From Aquanectria penicillioides (taxonomy: Eukaryota > Ascomycota > Sordariomycetes > Hypocreales > Nectriaceae): 64,000 nucleotides of DNA. The notes below the pieces were generated by a model that was not told the DNA's origin, made no database searches, and worked only from the letters and a program-made list of their open reading frames with translations. Positions 11,368 through 22,078 of this stretch are shown here, one piece after another. Position numbers and translations under genes: made by a program. Positions within the stretch are counted from its first letter, which is position 1; each line of letters begins with the position of its first letter. Location: the NCBI GenBank assembly GCA_003415625.1, contig PYIU01000004.1:1612001-1676000 (forward strand), in the 5' to 3' direction.

Positions 11368-13741
11368 TCTCCGTTACTTGTTCTCGTTAACCCCGACATC
11401 CACAAACAATAATTCTAGTTTGGGGATCTTGTTGTTTTTCTAGCACAGCGATTTGTTGTTCTTTTCGTTTCCTTGTTTTACGAAAACTCGAAATGCCATG
11501 GGTCGACCATGGACGAAGAAATCTGGCCCGGGGTGGTAATTTGCTGTTGTGGTCGTTATTGATGAGGCATACATGAAGAGATGTCCCGGGATGGAAAACC
11601 GTGACGACAAAAATTGGGTCATGGCAGGTCTTGTTTTCATATATACTCGTGTGTTTAGCATCAGGCGTTGCATTTTGGTTGCAGGTTTTTTGTTTTCTTA
11701 TGGTACATGGATCGACGACACGAGTATATGCGTCACAGATGGATTGGACAAATTTTGGGAATTGGCAAATTTGATTGGAATATGGCAGAGATATGATGTA
11801 AATAGACAAACACAAAGACGGAAAGCCTCGATGAATCAGGCTCCATCCACCGCTTTCACTATCTTCCCTTGGTCCTTGTTTGACGTCGATCTGTCTCACC
11901 TCTGTGCCACCCAGTTAAGGCATTTGACCATTGTCGGAATGGAGACGTCTTGGCCTCCCCATAGGACATGCAGCCAACATTTTTGCCGATTCATCATGAC
12001 ACATCCATCAAAGAATCAGGTAGTAGAAGCTCCTGGTTCTGTCTACCTGGGATAATTGGGATGCATGGACCGCTTGCTAGTGGCCTACTCAGGATAAAGG
12101 GTGGTGTATCAACAAGCAAGGCTACCAAGGCAATTAGTTGAGTCATTCGTTGCATATCATGTCACCCATCATGACATCTTCCTAACATCACAGTACAGCA
12201 TGAGGTAGGTTAATTCCCTTTTGAGGGTGTCCAACCCAACACACATTGCCAGAAACCAATATTTCATTGCATCAATCGCTTCAGTAGAATATTTCAGGAC
12301 AAATCAGGTCCTTCAAATTTATATAAGTCTAAAGCTGTCCTGTTTTCACGACTGGTGTCTTGTTTTTTTTTTAGGAAGGGGCCGCTGGCTCGAAATTGCA
12401 CGAAACACATGCCAAGGAGGTCATAAAAACATGATATAAATTGAGTTTTGTTAACTAATATTCGCCTAAAAATTGTTCCAAATTACTTAAAAAGCAAGTA
12501 TTATTCAATCTACTTATGTGTAGTATCAGGAAGCTCCCAGCTCTTGTCAACTAGATTCAAGGCAGACGATGAAACAGCAACATGAGCCTCAGACTTGAGG
12601 GATCGAGATTTGTTAATGTGATGCAACTATATAGAAACAAGCTCAGATATTTCCGTACTTCTCTTGTCCAGTCATCTTTCTGCCTGCTGCGTGCCAGGTA
12701 GATGAAGGGGCTCGTGATCGAGGTCCATCTCAACAATGATCCCTGATTGGCCACTTTCCCAAGAATTGACTCAATCTGGCAGGTGATTTCTTTATGCACA
12801 GTACCTCTACCCACACAAGATATAGAGAGGGAAAAAAATTGGGAAACCAAGACATAAAGGGACCCCATGAAGTGTTTTATTTACTCTTCGAGTACTGCGT
12901 TGAAGGAAAATGGTCACACGTTTTACATTCAGGTCGTGTTGATGTCACTTACCCTACATTGTCGATGACCTAAACATTGGAATTCCTAATCACCGCAGTG
13001 CACTTGCAGCAGGGGCTAGCTTGTAAATTAGTTGGTCATGGTACGTTTTCGAAGGATTTTACTGTTTGTTTATGGTCTTTGGAATGGTGATCGAATGATG
13101 GTGAGTCCACGTCACAGCACGGCACGGGCAGCATGATGGCAACGCCAAAGAGCGATGTTCCATGCTAGAGGCCTTGTCGTTTTGAACGAGACGGCATCCC
13201 GCATCCTAGCTCGGTCACTTGCTCGGGAGGAATTCTTTGCAAACAAAGCTTATCGTATTCTAGCTCTTGCACTAGCTGTCGGAGAATTGTTTGATTTTCA
13301 TGCGCATCACGTCATGGGTTATTGGAAAAACTTGCAACATTCAACGTCACGCATCGCCCCTCTGTTTCAAATACCCACACCAGCTCATCGCTGCCGATAT
13401 CATGTTATTCTATCCTATCGCCGAAGAAGAAGAAAAACCAGGTCACCGTGAGTTCTAAAAAATTCCAAAAGATCCTTCTATTCGTGATCAATTTATCTTT
13501 ACCCCCAAAAACACACAACAGTATTAAACGAGCGTAGCAATCATCAGTTCCAAACTCATATCTATCGCGAAGTGACAGTCTGCGTGGTATTCACGCTATA
13601 ATTCCATTCCACACGAGGGACTCGGGATTCTGACCCTAGGAGTTAGAATTCGTATCTCTGATCAAGAATACTGGACTGAACCCACCGCCATGCCATCAGG
13701 GCGACCCACGTGACAAAACATTCATCAGCATTGAAGCTTGT
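11368..13741. other. Intergenic, no gene supported
   Basis: An AT-richer stretch between the convergent 54-residue gene (+) and the small secreted protein (-). It holds one isolated TGAGTCA (12139-12145) and an imperfect 54-base-period duplication at 13200-13293. Open frames are short and I see no gene. Confidence 0.5.
13200..13293. repeat. Imperfect tandem duplication, period 54
   Basis: A block of 40 bases at 13200-13239 (cgcatcctagctcggtcact...) recurs diverged at 13254-13293 (cgtattctagctcttgcact...). The offset is 54 bases, a multiple of three, inside a short open frame (13155-13451). Confidence 0.55.
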
Positions 13742-14128
13742 TTACTCCTTATCGTCCTTGTTGATTCGACGAGGCTGGAAGGACTTTCGCGAAGAGGCCA
13801 GCTCTCGAGCCTTTCGAAGCTTGGCCTTGGTGTTTGTTAGCATATTGCTGTCAGTCTTTAGAGAATGGAATGTGCGCACGCTCTCGGTTGGGATGCTATC
13901 AGCAGGCACCAGGATGGGCCTGGGGGTTTCGGAGCCATCCGAGGGCTCAGTGGTGTTGGCGAACCGGGGAAGGACGACCCGAGTTCCAGGGATAGCTGCA
14001 GTGGCTTCAGTCAATCATCTATTCTTCGCGTTGCACTCATTGAGCTTACCGTTGCCTGCTGCGGGAAGAGCAGCAGCGAGAGGCACCAAGGCGGCGAGGA
14101 GAAAGGCGACGGCACTGGTGGTCTTCAT
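13742..14128 (-). CDS. Small secreted protein, 113 residues
   Basis: Exons 14128-14050 and 14004-13742 join across a 45-nt intron (GTAAGC to AAG) to give 113 residues. Seen: a classical signal peptide (MKTTSAVAFLLAALVPLAAA, likely cleaved before LPAAGNATA), two N-glycosylation sequons (NAT, NTT), a Pro/Thr-rich middle (SDGSETPRPILVPADSIPTE) and a strongly basic C-terminus (KAKLRKARELASSRKSFQPRRINK). There is no Cys in the mature part, unlike most Cys-rich effectors. The start was chosen at the Met beginning the signal peptide; upstream in-frame Met codons would bury it. Function is unknown; a secreted effector or wall protein is a guess. Confidence 0.65.
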
Positions 14129-15869
14129 GGTGTAGGGATGGATCTCGCGGATACTGGAAGTTGGAAAAAAATTGGTCGGTGTTGATAACAAGGAGTACGG
14201 GATTGCTTTGAGATGCAACGAGAGCACAGCTCTGAGAATTAAGGAAATTTGGTTTAAGACGAAATAAGGTCACAGACCGAAAGAGCAGCAAAGGAAATGA
14301 CAAAGGTGAAGATGCAAAGAAAGAGAATACAGATGTCTAGATGGAGACGTATTCGTCTGAAGTAGCATTGATATATACTCACCGACCCTCTTTTTTCCTT
14401 TGGCCATCCCGTCCTGTACCCTCCATCACGGAAGAGAGGGCCACATTGGCCTCCTACCACGCGGCTCCAGCCCTCCCAAAGTCCCGAAACAGCGAATTCA
14501 TCGACAGCCGGCATCCTTCTCCGGAAGAACCGTCGCATAACCCGCGGGGACCCAAAACCAACCCGTGCGCTCTCCGATCACCGCACCCCGGGCGTCGCCA
14601 TCTCTTGGCGGCTTCAGAGACTGCCCGGACCTCGAGTCTTCCGGGGAAGGCTGCGTCCCCCAGGGCATGGGACTTGTAGGATCGCCACGAGCAGGGCGTA
14701 ACCGAAGCTGCGGCCGCCGTTCGGTAGGTTCCCTCCCCTGACGATCGTAAGCTGCGAGCTCTGTTGCGAGCCCCCCCCACAGGATGGGGACCACCAGGGA
14801 TGGAGACTTGGAGCAGGGAGTCGGTTGAGACGTTAGAGCCTTGCCTTGTGGCGCCGGCGTCTCAGGGGAAGAGGAGACTGTTAGTAATGGTTGGGATGAT
14901 ATCGAGACAATTAAAGAAACAGCTATATTTAAACTGGATATCTTTTCAACAGCCGGTGCCATGATTCAGTCGAATGTGATCCCCGGTTTATATGTCCGGG
15001 ATGTTTGATATTGGTGGTGGTAGCGACTTGTAGTTAGCCAAGCACTTCGTTTCACACTGTCCAAGCGCTTCGCAACTCGACCATATTTGAGGATCCAAAA
15101 GAAGGAAGGAATTCAGTGTATGTGATAACTGATTTCTATGATAGAAAAAGAAAACTAAAAACATCAAGGACTGAAAAAGACAAGGCATTTTTTTTTTTTT
15201 TTTTTTACAAATAACGATAATCAGAAGCTTCAATGGTGTCAGACCTTCATCGCATCATCGTCCCAAGCATACCCAGAGCCCTCGACTGCAAATGTTTCAG
15301 ACCGAGCGCCACCGCTCGCAGCTCGAGCAATAAAACACCCGGGATAAGGCAACGCGACGAACGGCACCGCAGAGGATGCAGGTTCTTGGACTGTTGTGGT
15401 TTCGACTTGCTGTTTCTGGATGCAACGCTCGCATTCTGATTGGCGTCGGGAATTATTCCCTATTTGAGGCATGGGAGCGGCACATGTGTGAAGCTTGATT
15501 GGGAGCCTCCCTCCCCATCCCTTGCAACGGGGATGTGCAACCTCCTACGTGAGACGCGGCGACACGACACGACACATCTACGAAGCTTATTAACGATAAG
15601 CCTTTGCGTTGAGGATGCAAGTATGGGCAACTAAGAAGATGGAGGGAACATGCAAAGAGTAAGCTTAAATTTGATTTCGTGACTTCATCCAATGTCTATT
15701 AGAACCACTACAGTAATGCATATTTCCTGTCTAGGTAGGTAGTTAAGTTGAGGTATCATGATCTCCCGTGCTCCTTTTCAACACGACTCGCTGTGCATCT
15801 CAACTCGCCCAACGTCGCCAAACCGACATTTTCCCCACATTAAATCTCTAAAAGTGACCCGATGGGCAA
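14129..15869. other. Intergenic, promoter of the secreted-protein gene
   Basis: A 154-residue open frame at 14498-14962 (-) is Pro/Arg-rich without family features and is not called. There is a T run at 15187-15206 and a CTAGGTAGGTAG block at 15731. I see no gene. Confidence 0.45.
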
Positions 15870-17289
15870 TTACCAGCTCATCACTCCCCTGCCTCTGTCG
15901 AACCCTCCCCTGAGTTGGCTCTCGGGCTTGACAACCTTTCCGCGCAACACAGTGTACTTGATCAGGTTTTCGCAGTCGTCGGGCTTCACACGAGCAAGCC
16001 AGATGCACTGAGAGGCGCCCACGTTACTATCTTCCTCCTTTTTCTCCTTGTCAGCTCCATTGGTGCCGTTGGTGCCGTTGGTACCATTGGTTTCCTTGTC
16101 AGTTCCATTTGTGCCGTTACCATTGGTTTCCTTGTCAGTTCCATTTGTGCTGTTAACATTGGTTTCCTTGTCAGCTCCATTTGTGCCGTTTGTGCCATTG
16201 GTGCCTTTAAAGGCCGTTTCCTCTCCGTTAGTTTCTTCCTTGGTCTCAGACTTCTTCTCCTCGTCTAAGCCAAAGGCATTGGGACGTCGATAGACCATGA
16301 CGTTGGCCGAATACTTGTGACCTCCCACGTGGCTGATGAAGTAAATGCCCACGCCGCCTGGCCGCTCGTCATCCATGTCTCGGTACAGACCCAGAGGCCG
16401 CAGGTGGCGCTCAAACTCCTTGCGCAATAGCGGAGCACTCTGTCCACAGCGCGCATCTCGGGTCTTCTGACTGCACATGAGGATGACAGCTCGGTGAGGG
16501 CAGTCGGCTGTCATGAGTGCGGGCACATCGGGTCCAGGGGCCGGCAGAGAGGTCGGGATGGAAAAGGGAGTTAGAGGCGACGTGCTGGTGGGAGCGATTG
16601 AAACGATTTCGGAAATTAGTTGAGGCACGTTGCGAGGGTGGACGTTGTGGACGAGGGTGAAGGCGGGGAGGAGGAGGACGGTGGTGGGTTCGGAGTAGTC
16701 GCTGGTGTGGTTGGGTGTGGGCATGTTGGAAGCGGACAACTTCAAGTTCTGGAAAGTTGAACAAGTTAGTGAAGGAATTCATCGCATTGATGTAAGTGCT
16801 TGTAACAGAATCCATCGTGTTGAGGTTATGCATGAGGACCAAAAGAAAAAGGAAGCAAAAAAAACAAAACAAAAAGAGGAAGAATGAATAATTACTTACT
16901 CCGTTGGTAGGCTTGCCGGCCTTGTCAACAGCCTCCATGACACTGCCCTTCTCATCGGCAACATCCCTCACCCAATCGGCCTTGCTCGTGCCGACGAGCA
17001 AATGGGTGCTCCAAGCCTTGATCTGGCCGTACAGCACATCGTCGTGCTCGACCTTGAAGTTGCGGGGGTAGCGCACCGAGCAGCTGTCGCAATCGTGTAG
17101 ACAGTCGTCGCCGTCCACTGCCGGATCCGTTTTGGTGAAGAGCTCGGTGACGGCGGGCGGCTGGGGGCCTTTGCTTCCGCCGCCCAGCAGGGAGGTGGCA
17201 AGAGACTTGAGAGACAGGGCCATTTTCTGCTTCACGGGCATGCGCTGGAAGGAATTGGGCGCGTCGCGATGTTGAGAAGAAGAAGACAT
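15870..17289 (-). CDS. APD1: Apd1-like [2Fe-2S] protein (sucrase/ferredoxin-like) with TNG repeats
   Basis: Exons 17289-16900 and 16748-15870 flank a 151-nt intron (GTAAGT, CTAAC, CAG); the join reads NG then NLKLSAS, 422 residues. Seen: an N-terminal thioredoxin-like half with DCDSCSVRYP, then C-x8-C (MCSQKTRDARCGQ) near residues 220-229 and HVGGH near 270-274. Known: yeast Apd1 binds a [2Fe-2S] cluster with two Cys and two His in the same order and near-identical spacing, and affects actin patch distribution and redox-cycler sensitivity. Between HVGGHKYSANVMVYRRP and the conserved end (CIWLARVKPDDCENLIKYTV) lies an insertion of about 70 residues built from TNG/TNGTDKE repeats. The basic N-terminal extension could allow a later start (for example MALSLKS). 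Confidence 0.88.
16048..16210 (-). repeat. Coding tandem repeat (TNG / TNGTDKE units) in the Apd1-like gene
   Basis: Successive copies of a roughly 36-base unit contain ggtttccttgtcagttcc and accattggt/gtgccgtt triplets. They encode Thr-Asn-Gly runs separated by DKE. The tract stays in frame. Confidence 0.85.
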
Positions 17290-17684
17290 GGCGGGCGGGC
17301 GGGAAACCTCCGGGGAGGTGGGGGGAGGGGACTTTTTTTACTACGTGTGTTCTAGCTTCGGGATGGGGTACGGCGGGCAGACTCGTTGTGTACGTCACGC
17401 AGGGGCTTCTCGGCGAGCCTGATCTTGGGCCTGACTGAGCCTGAGCCTGAGCGAGTGCGGCGGGCAAATCGGGGCTCCGAAGTGGTGCTCCGAGAGAAGC
17501 AATCCGCTTGGCCTGCGAGACTGCCGGGGCCGGAAAGGGAGATTGGACGCGGCTTCGGCTCGGCCGGTGTGATGGACGTAAAGGAATTTTTTTCCTTGGT
17601 CAACTAACTTAGGTACTCGCTTGGCCGTTGGGCGAAGAGAGACGGGAGGCCAAGAGTGGGAGTTGACGGCGGGATCCGGCAAGT

Positions 17685-17703
17685 GGGGGGGGGGGGGGGG
17701 GGG
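17685..17703. repeat. G19 homopolymer
   Basis: Nineteen G in a row, followed by a GT-rich stretch, in intergenic DNA. Confidence 0.9.
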
Positions 17704-18312
17704 CTTTGGCGTGTGTGTGTGTAGGACCCTTGATTCGAAGATGGGAGGGAATTGGGGAAAGGAAGGAAAGAAAAAAAAAGCAATGTTTGCTGATTGATAA
17801 CCGTCGTCTGGCTTGTTTGTGTGTAGTATACGAAAGCGACCCGAGAGGAGGAGCACCGTGTTCCTTCTCGACAGTTGGGCGAGCGATAGCTAAATAATAT
17901 TCGGACCCAGGGACGCTTGGGAGAATAAGCCGACGAGCAGCAATCCGGCCTTTCATTGTACTCTCGCTCTTTTGCTTGGTCGCCGTCTGAATCCTACTGC
18001 TTCAACAAGGCCGCGTAACTCCGAGCCCGAGACACAGGGGGGAAAGAGAGAGACTGCCCTACTACGCACGCCATTACGTCGGTCACACACCCTTCTGCCG
18101 AAAGCGAAAACTTATCAGATCGCATTGCTCAGCCAATGGCTGCGTGGACTTGTCCGCTGACGACTCACCACCACGGTCACTACCCCCTCCCCCGTAATCC
18201 CCGGCCCGGTGGGGCTTGGTGCTTGGTGCTTGGCCGAAGATGTGCATGGCGGAGCTTTTGCTTGTCATGATGGCTTCCCTGCCCTGCCCTTGCTATGGTA
18301 AACTCCCCCCTT

Positions 18313-18330
18313 CCCCCCCCCCCCCCCCCC
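18313..18330. repeat. C18 homopolymer
   Basis: Eighteen C in a row. True length is uncertain given the homopolymer errors inferred elsewhere in this sequence. Confidence 0.9.
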
Positions 18331-19634
18331 GCTTCTGCAAAGCTAGTGAGCGAATCGTCATCCTCTGCCTGCATTTCGAATAGCGACACCGTCTCGTATG
18401 ACGAAGCACTTCCAAATCCGCCATTGCTGCCTGCACCATTGGGCAGTCCGCTCCCCCTCCCGGAAGTCGGCCTCGGACTTACGAATGCCGGCACTCAACA
18501 GTTGCGCGAACGGGGTCCGGCCGCTGCGGAACATGCCGGCCGGCCTTGATCCTGAACCACGAGGGCCGTGATAATCGGGTAATGCGCAACCGCTGGGAAC
18601 TTGATACTTTGGTGACTTTTTTTTCTTATTAGCCTTAACAACATCTTTTTTGGCGTCTATCGCATGTTCTCACATTTGAATTCAGTTCTGAATGAACCTG
18701 TCATAGTAGTCAAAATGCCATGTCTCGTCCCAAATGGGACTATGTATGCATATGCTCCATCTCCATCCACCAAACAAGGAGGGACGGGGAGGGCAATCCT
18801 TCAGAAGCACGCTCCACTCCATCCCAGCTCAATTAACCTGCGAATGGGCCCACCTTAAAGTTTGTCCGCCGAAACGGTCTGAACGTTGTTGGTGGATGAG
18901 TAGGATTGTTCCTTGCCCGGGAGCTCACCCCTGCTCAATGCATATATGCATCTGTTAGCCCGACGGACTTGGACGTTTTCAATCCCGGTGTACTCGGTGC
19001 CTTTCCATAACCTCCTCGAGAAAAGCAACCTCGTTGGAACCCCATCATGAAACAAGCTTCAATCCTGTCTATTCCCTCCAAATTCGCAAGCCTCTGCTCA
19101 TGCCTTGACCAAACCCTAGCTAGCCTCCGCTTGAACGGCGGGTAGACTATACAATGCAGCATTGCCGAGTGATCAAAACGCAGTCGAGTCTGTTCCAGCA
19201 CTTTGGTTTTCGGTTGAAGGAAATGGTTCACTGATTCCCCGTGGTAGTTTCGCCAAGTCCTGAACAAGATGTCAAACTATCATGACAAGTTAGTTGTCAG
19301 CCATTTACCAAACTTGATAATGATCGGATCATTGCTTATCTGATTGATAGTAGCTGCTACAGGTCAGCAATACGTGTTTTGGGCCTTGCTGACGAAAAGA
19401 GCATAGTTCAAGCATATCCCAATGAAGCAACAGTGCACGAGATCTCGAGCCTTGAGAAATGTATGTCCAAGTGGAATTCTGATAGTCCTTGCAACGTACC
19501 CCTACTATTTAAGGTATAAGGAAAGAGCTTGATCAAAAATACAAAAAATGCATGTACGCTATTTGTTCACTCGCTTTCATGCTTGTGCACCCCCTCCAGA
19601 CATAGCGCACCTCTTTGGTTTCAAACCAAACTCT

Positions 19635-22078
19635 TCAAGCATTCTTCTTTCTCGCCTCGTCGTATTCCTCGTCCTCGTCCTCGCTGTCTTCGCTTCCTTC
19701 CTCCTCCTCTTCCTCTCCATCCGTCTTGCGCCTTCTCATCTTCATCTCCTCCCGGATCTTGCGGCTGGCCTCCTCGAAGCCGCCTGCCGAGTCCAGTGTC
19801 GTGAACCCGCTGATCGGGAACCCGCCCGAACCGAAGCCGCCGCCGCTGCTGCTCGAGCGCGATCGACTGCGCGCACGCGACGGTGGTCGAGTCGAGAAGA
19901 TGCCAACTCTGCCGATATTGCTGAATGAGTCGTTGCGAGGCAGGGCTCGGCTGGACTGCATAGTGCTTCGTCGGGACAGGGGTGGCGGCGTCTCCACGTC
20001 GAACCCGGTGCTTGACTGGTCGCTATCACGGCGGCGACGGGCTTCAGGTGATGTGGGCGCACCCTCAGACTTGAAGAAGTCGGGCACGAGGCGGGCCTTG
20101 TCAAAGTCGTCGAACATCTCAGGACCCAAGGTATTGATCAGGTCCGTCACCTGTGCGCTCAACTCGGCTCGCCTGACTCGCAGCCTCTGGATGTTGTAGC
20201 TAGATGAAGGCTGCAGGCACAGTACCAGAGGACGCAGCGACTTGAAGATGTCCATGCCGACTTCACCGAACCTCAGGGCGGCGAATGTAATGCCAACCAT
20301 GAACGGCCAGACGGCCAAGTAGACGACAACGAGGGGCACCCAGTCGGGAACACGGCCCCAGAGCCGGTCGTGCCACACCTTGAGGACAACGAGGATCGTG
20401 TAGAAGTGGTAGAGCAGAGGAGCAAAGCCCATTGCGATCAGGATCTTCCAAGTCGCCATGACGTCACGGCCACGGATCTTGACAGTGGAACCAGCCAGCG
20501 CCGTCTTGGCCTTCTGCCGGCTGATGAGCTTTGTGGCAACGAAGACGGGCGAGAACAGGAGGAGACCGGGCACCGTTCCGAAAAACAGGATGATGAGCTT
20601 GATAGATCGGAAGATGAAGAGGAAGATGACCTTGATAAAGGAGATTCGGGCATACTGGACCTGATGGTCCTTCAGGTTGAGGTATCGGAGCTGAGAGTTG
20701 TACTCCTTCACTGTCTTGGACAGAGAGGAGACTCGCTCATCATCCTTGTACCGCTCATAGCCCATTGCCAACCGTCGATTGAGCTCCACCACAACGGGCA
20801 GTGGCAGCTTCTTGCCGGTGGGGTTGTAGAGACGACGGGCCGCCTGGATCATCATCAGGGTATCGTAATCAGGGGCCGAGACGGTGACAGAGTTGAGCGC
20901 CTGGTAGACGGTGTCGAGGACTTGGCCGATCGCCTCACGACGCTGGTTGTTGCGGTAGAGCTCGACGAGGTGACGAGGAATCTCGAAGGGGGCGCCAAAC
21001 TCGACAACGGCACGCGATCGGAACTTGTGAGCGTGGAAGTAATTCATGCCCACGGGCACAATCTTTAGACCGCAATCCGGGTCCTTATCGAGTGTGCCCA
21101 GCGCCATGATGGCGACACCTGCTTTGATAGGAAGCAACTCGGTGCGATCATGGCTACCGCCCTCCGGGAAGATACCGACGCAGCCGTTGTTGAGCAGGCG
21201 ATTGAAGACGGCCTCGTAGACCTTGGTCTGGTCGATATGAGGGGCAAGCTTATACTTGGTGCCCTGGTAGCCTGGAGCGGGGCCCTTGACGTCCTTGTTG
21301 GTGAAGCTGCCATTCTCGTCAATGTCGTCGCGGCCCGTCAGCTGCTGCAGAGCAAGCTTGCCCTTGAAGGGGCGCTTGACTCGAATCTCCTCTGGGCCAA
21401 GGATCTGAGCGATGTCGACACTGGCGCCCGTTGTCTTCTTGCCGGGGGGAGGAAGAGCATTCCTTGAATCTCGCCCTCACCCTCGCCAAATCTGGTGCCG
21501 ACACCGCGGACAAGGGTCGGATCGTTGATGGGGTCGGGGAGGTAGATGGTACCGGTCGCCGGCCTGGCGGAGTCTTGAGCGCGACCGACGGGCACAGAGC
21601 CGACCTGTCGGGAGCCCCAGCCGATGAAGCCGTGGACGGACTTTTGTGCGATGAGAAGCGATACTCGGCGGTTGGCCTCATTGCGGAGGGTTCGCTGGAG
21701 AATGAGGGCATCGACAAACTAAAACAAAAAAAAACGACGTCAGCGTACATGTAAACGCGGGCTTGCAGTGGTGTTTCGACTTGAACTTGACATGTGAAAG
21801 CTGGTGGTAGAAGCATGGGGAGCAGAAGCACTGACCTGATTGGCATGAGGCGCGGCGACGAAGAGCACCGGGCCAGACTGGGGAACGCGCCAGGCGCCCC
21901 GAGGCACGACCTCGCGGAAGAACATGTCGACGATGTTGCCGACGCTGTATAGGAACAGATCGTACTTCCAGTTGACCATGGGATAGAGCTCCTTTGGCGG
22001 GGCAGAGCGCTTGGTGACGGCGTTGGAGGTCGAGGCCGCCGGCGCCGCGGCGTCCTTCTTGTCGGCCCGGGAGGCCAT
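19635..22078 (-). CDS. GPT2: Glycerol-3-phosphate / DHAP acyltransferase, one frame break
   Basis: First step of glycerolipid synthesis at the ER: acylates glycerol-3-phosphate or DHAP at sn-1. Exons 22078-21836 and 21718-19635 (intron 21835-21719, GTCAGT to TTTTAG). The frame breaks at 21444-21449, where C6 must be C7 to join LFLPP to GKKTTGASVDIAQILGP. With it the exons total 2328 nt, 775 residues. Seen: the PlsC-type acyltransferase motif APHANQFVD, with the intron exactly between Q and F; FPEGGSHD, the substrate-binding motif; PVGMNYFHAH; then several membrane spans (FIKVIFLFIFRSIKLIILFF, WVPLVVVYLAVWPFMVGITF). The Ser/Arg-rich phosphorylatable tail ends in a long acidic run (EEEEEEGSEDSEDEDEEYDE). 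The start MASRADKKD was chosen because upstream codons in that frame look like leader. SCT1 and GPT2 are paralogs in yeast; which one this matches is not decided. Confidence 0.92.

Larger units (their letters stand above)
17290..19634. other. Intergenic with long G and C runs; weak coding-like patch near 18.2-18.5 kb
   Basis: This is the promoter side of the Apd1-like gene and the 3' flank of GPT2. It contains G19 at 17685-17703 and C18 at 18313-18330. On the minus strand at 18180-18530 are protein-like fragments (MFRSGRTPFAQLLSAGI; SSYETVSLFEMQAEDDDSL) in two different frames around the C18 run. I cannot assemble a gene from them. Confidence 0.45.

Noticed and set aside
14498..14962. 154-residue minus-strand frame
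   Set aside because: Pro/Arg-rich, no signal, no splicing, no recognisable family.
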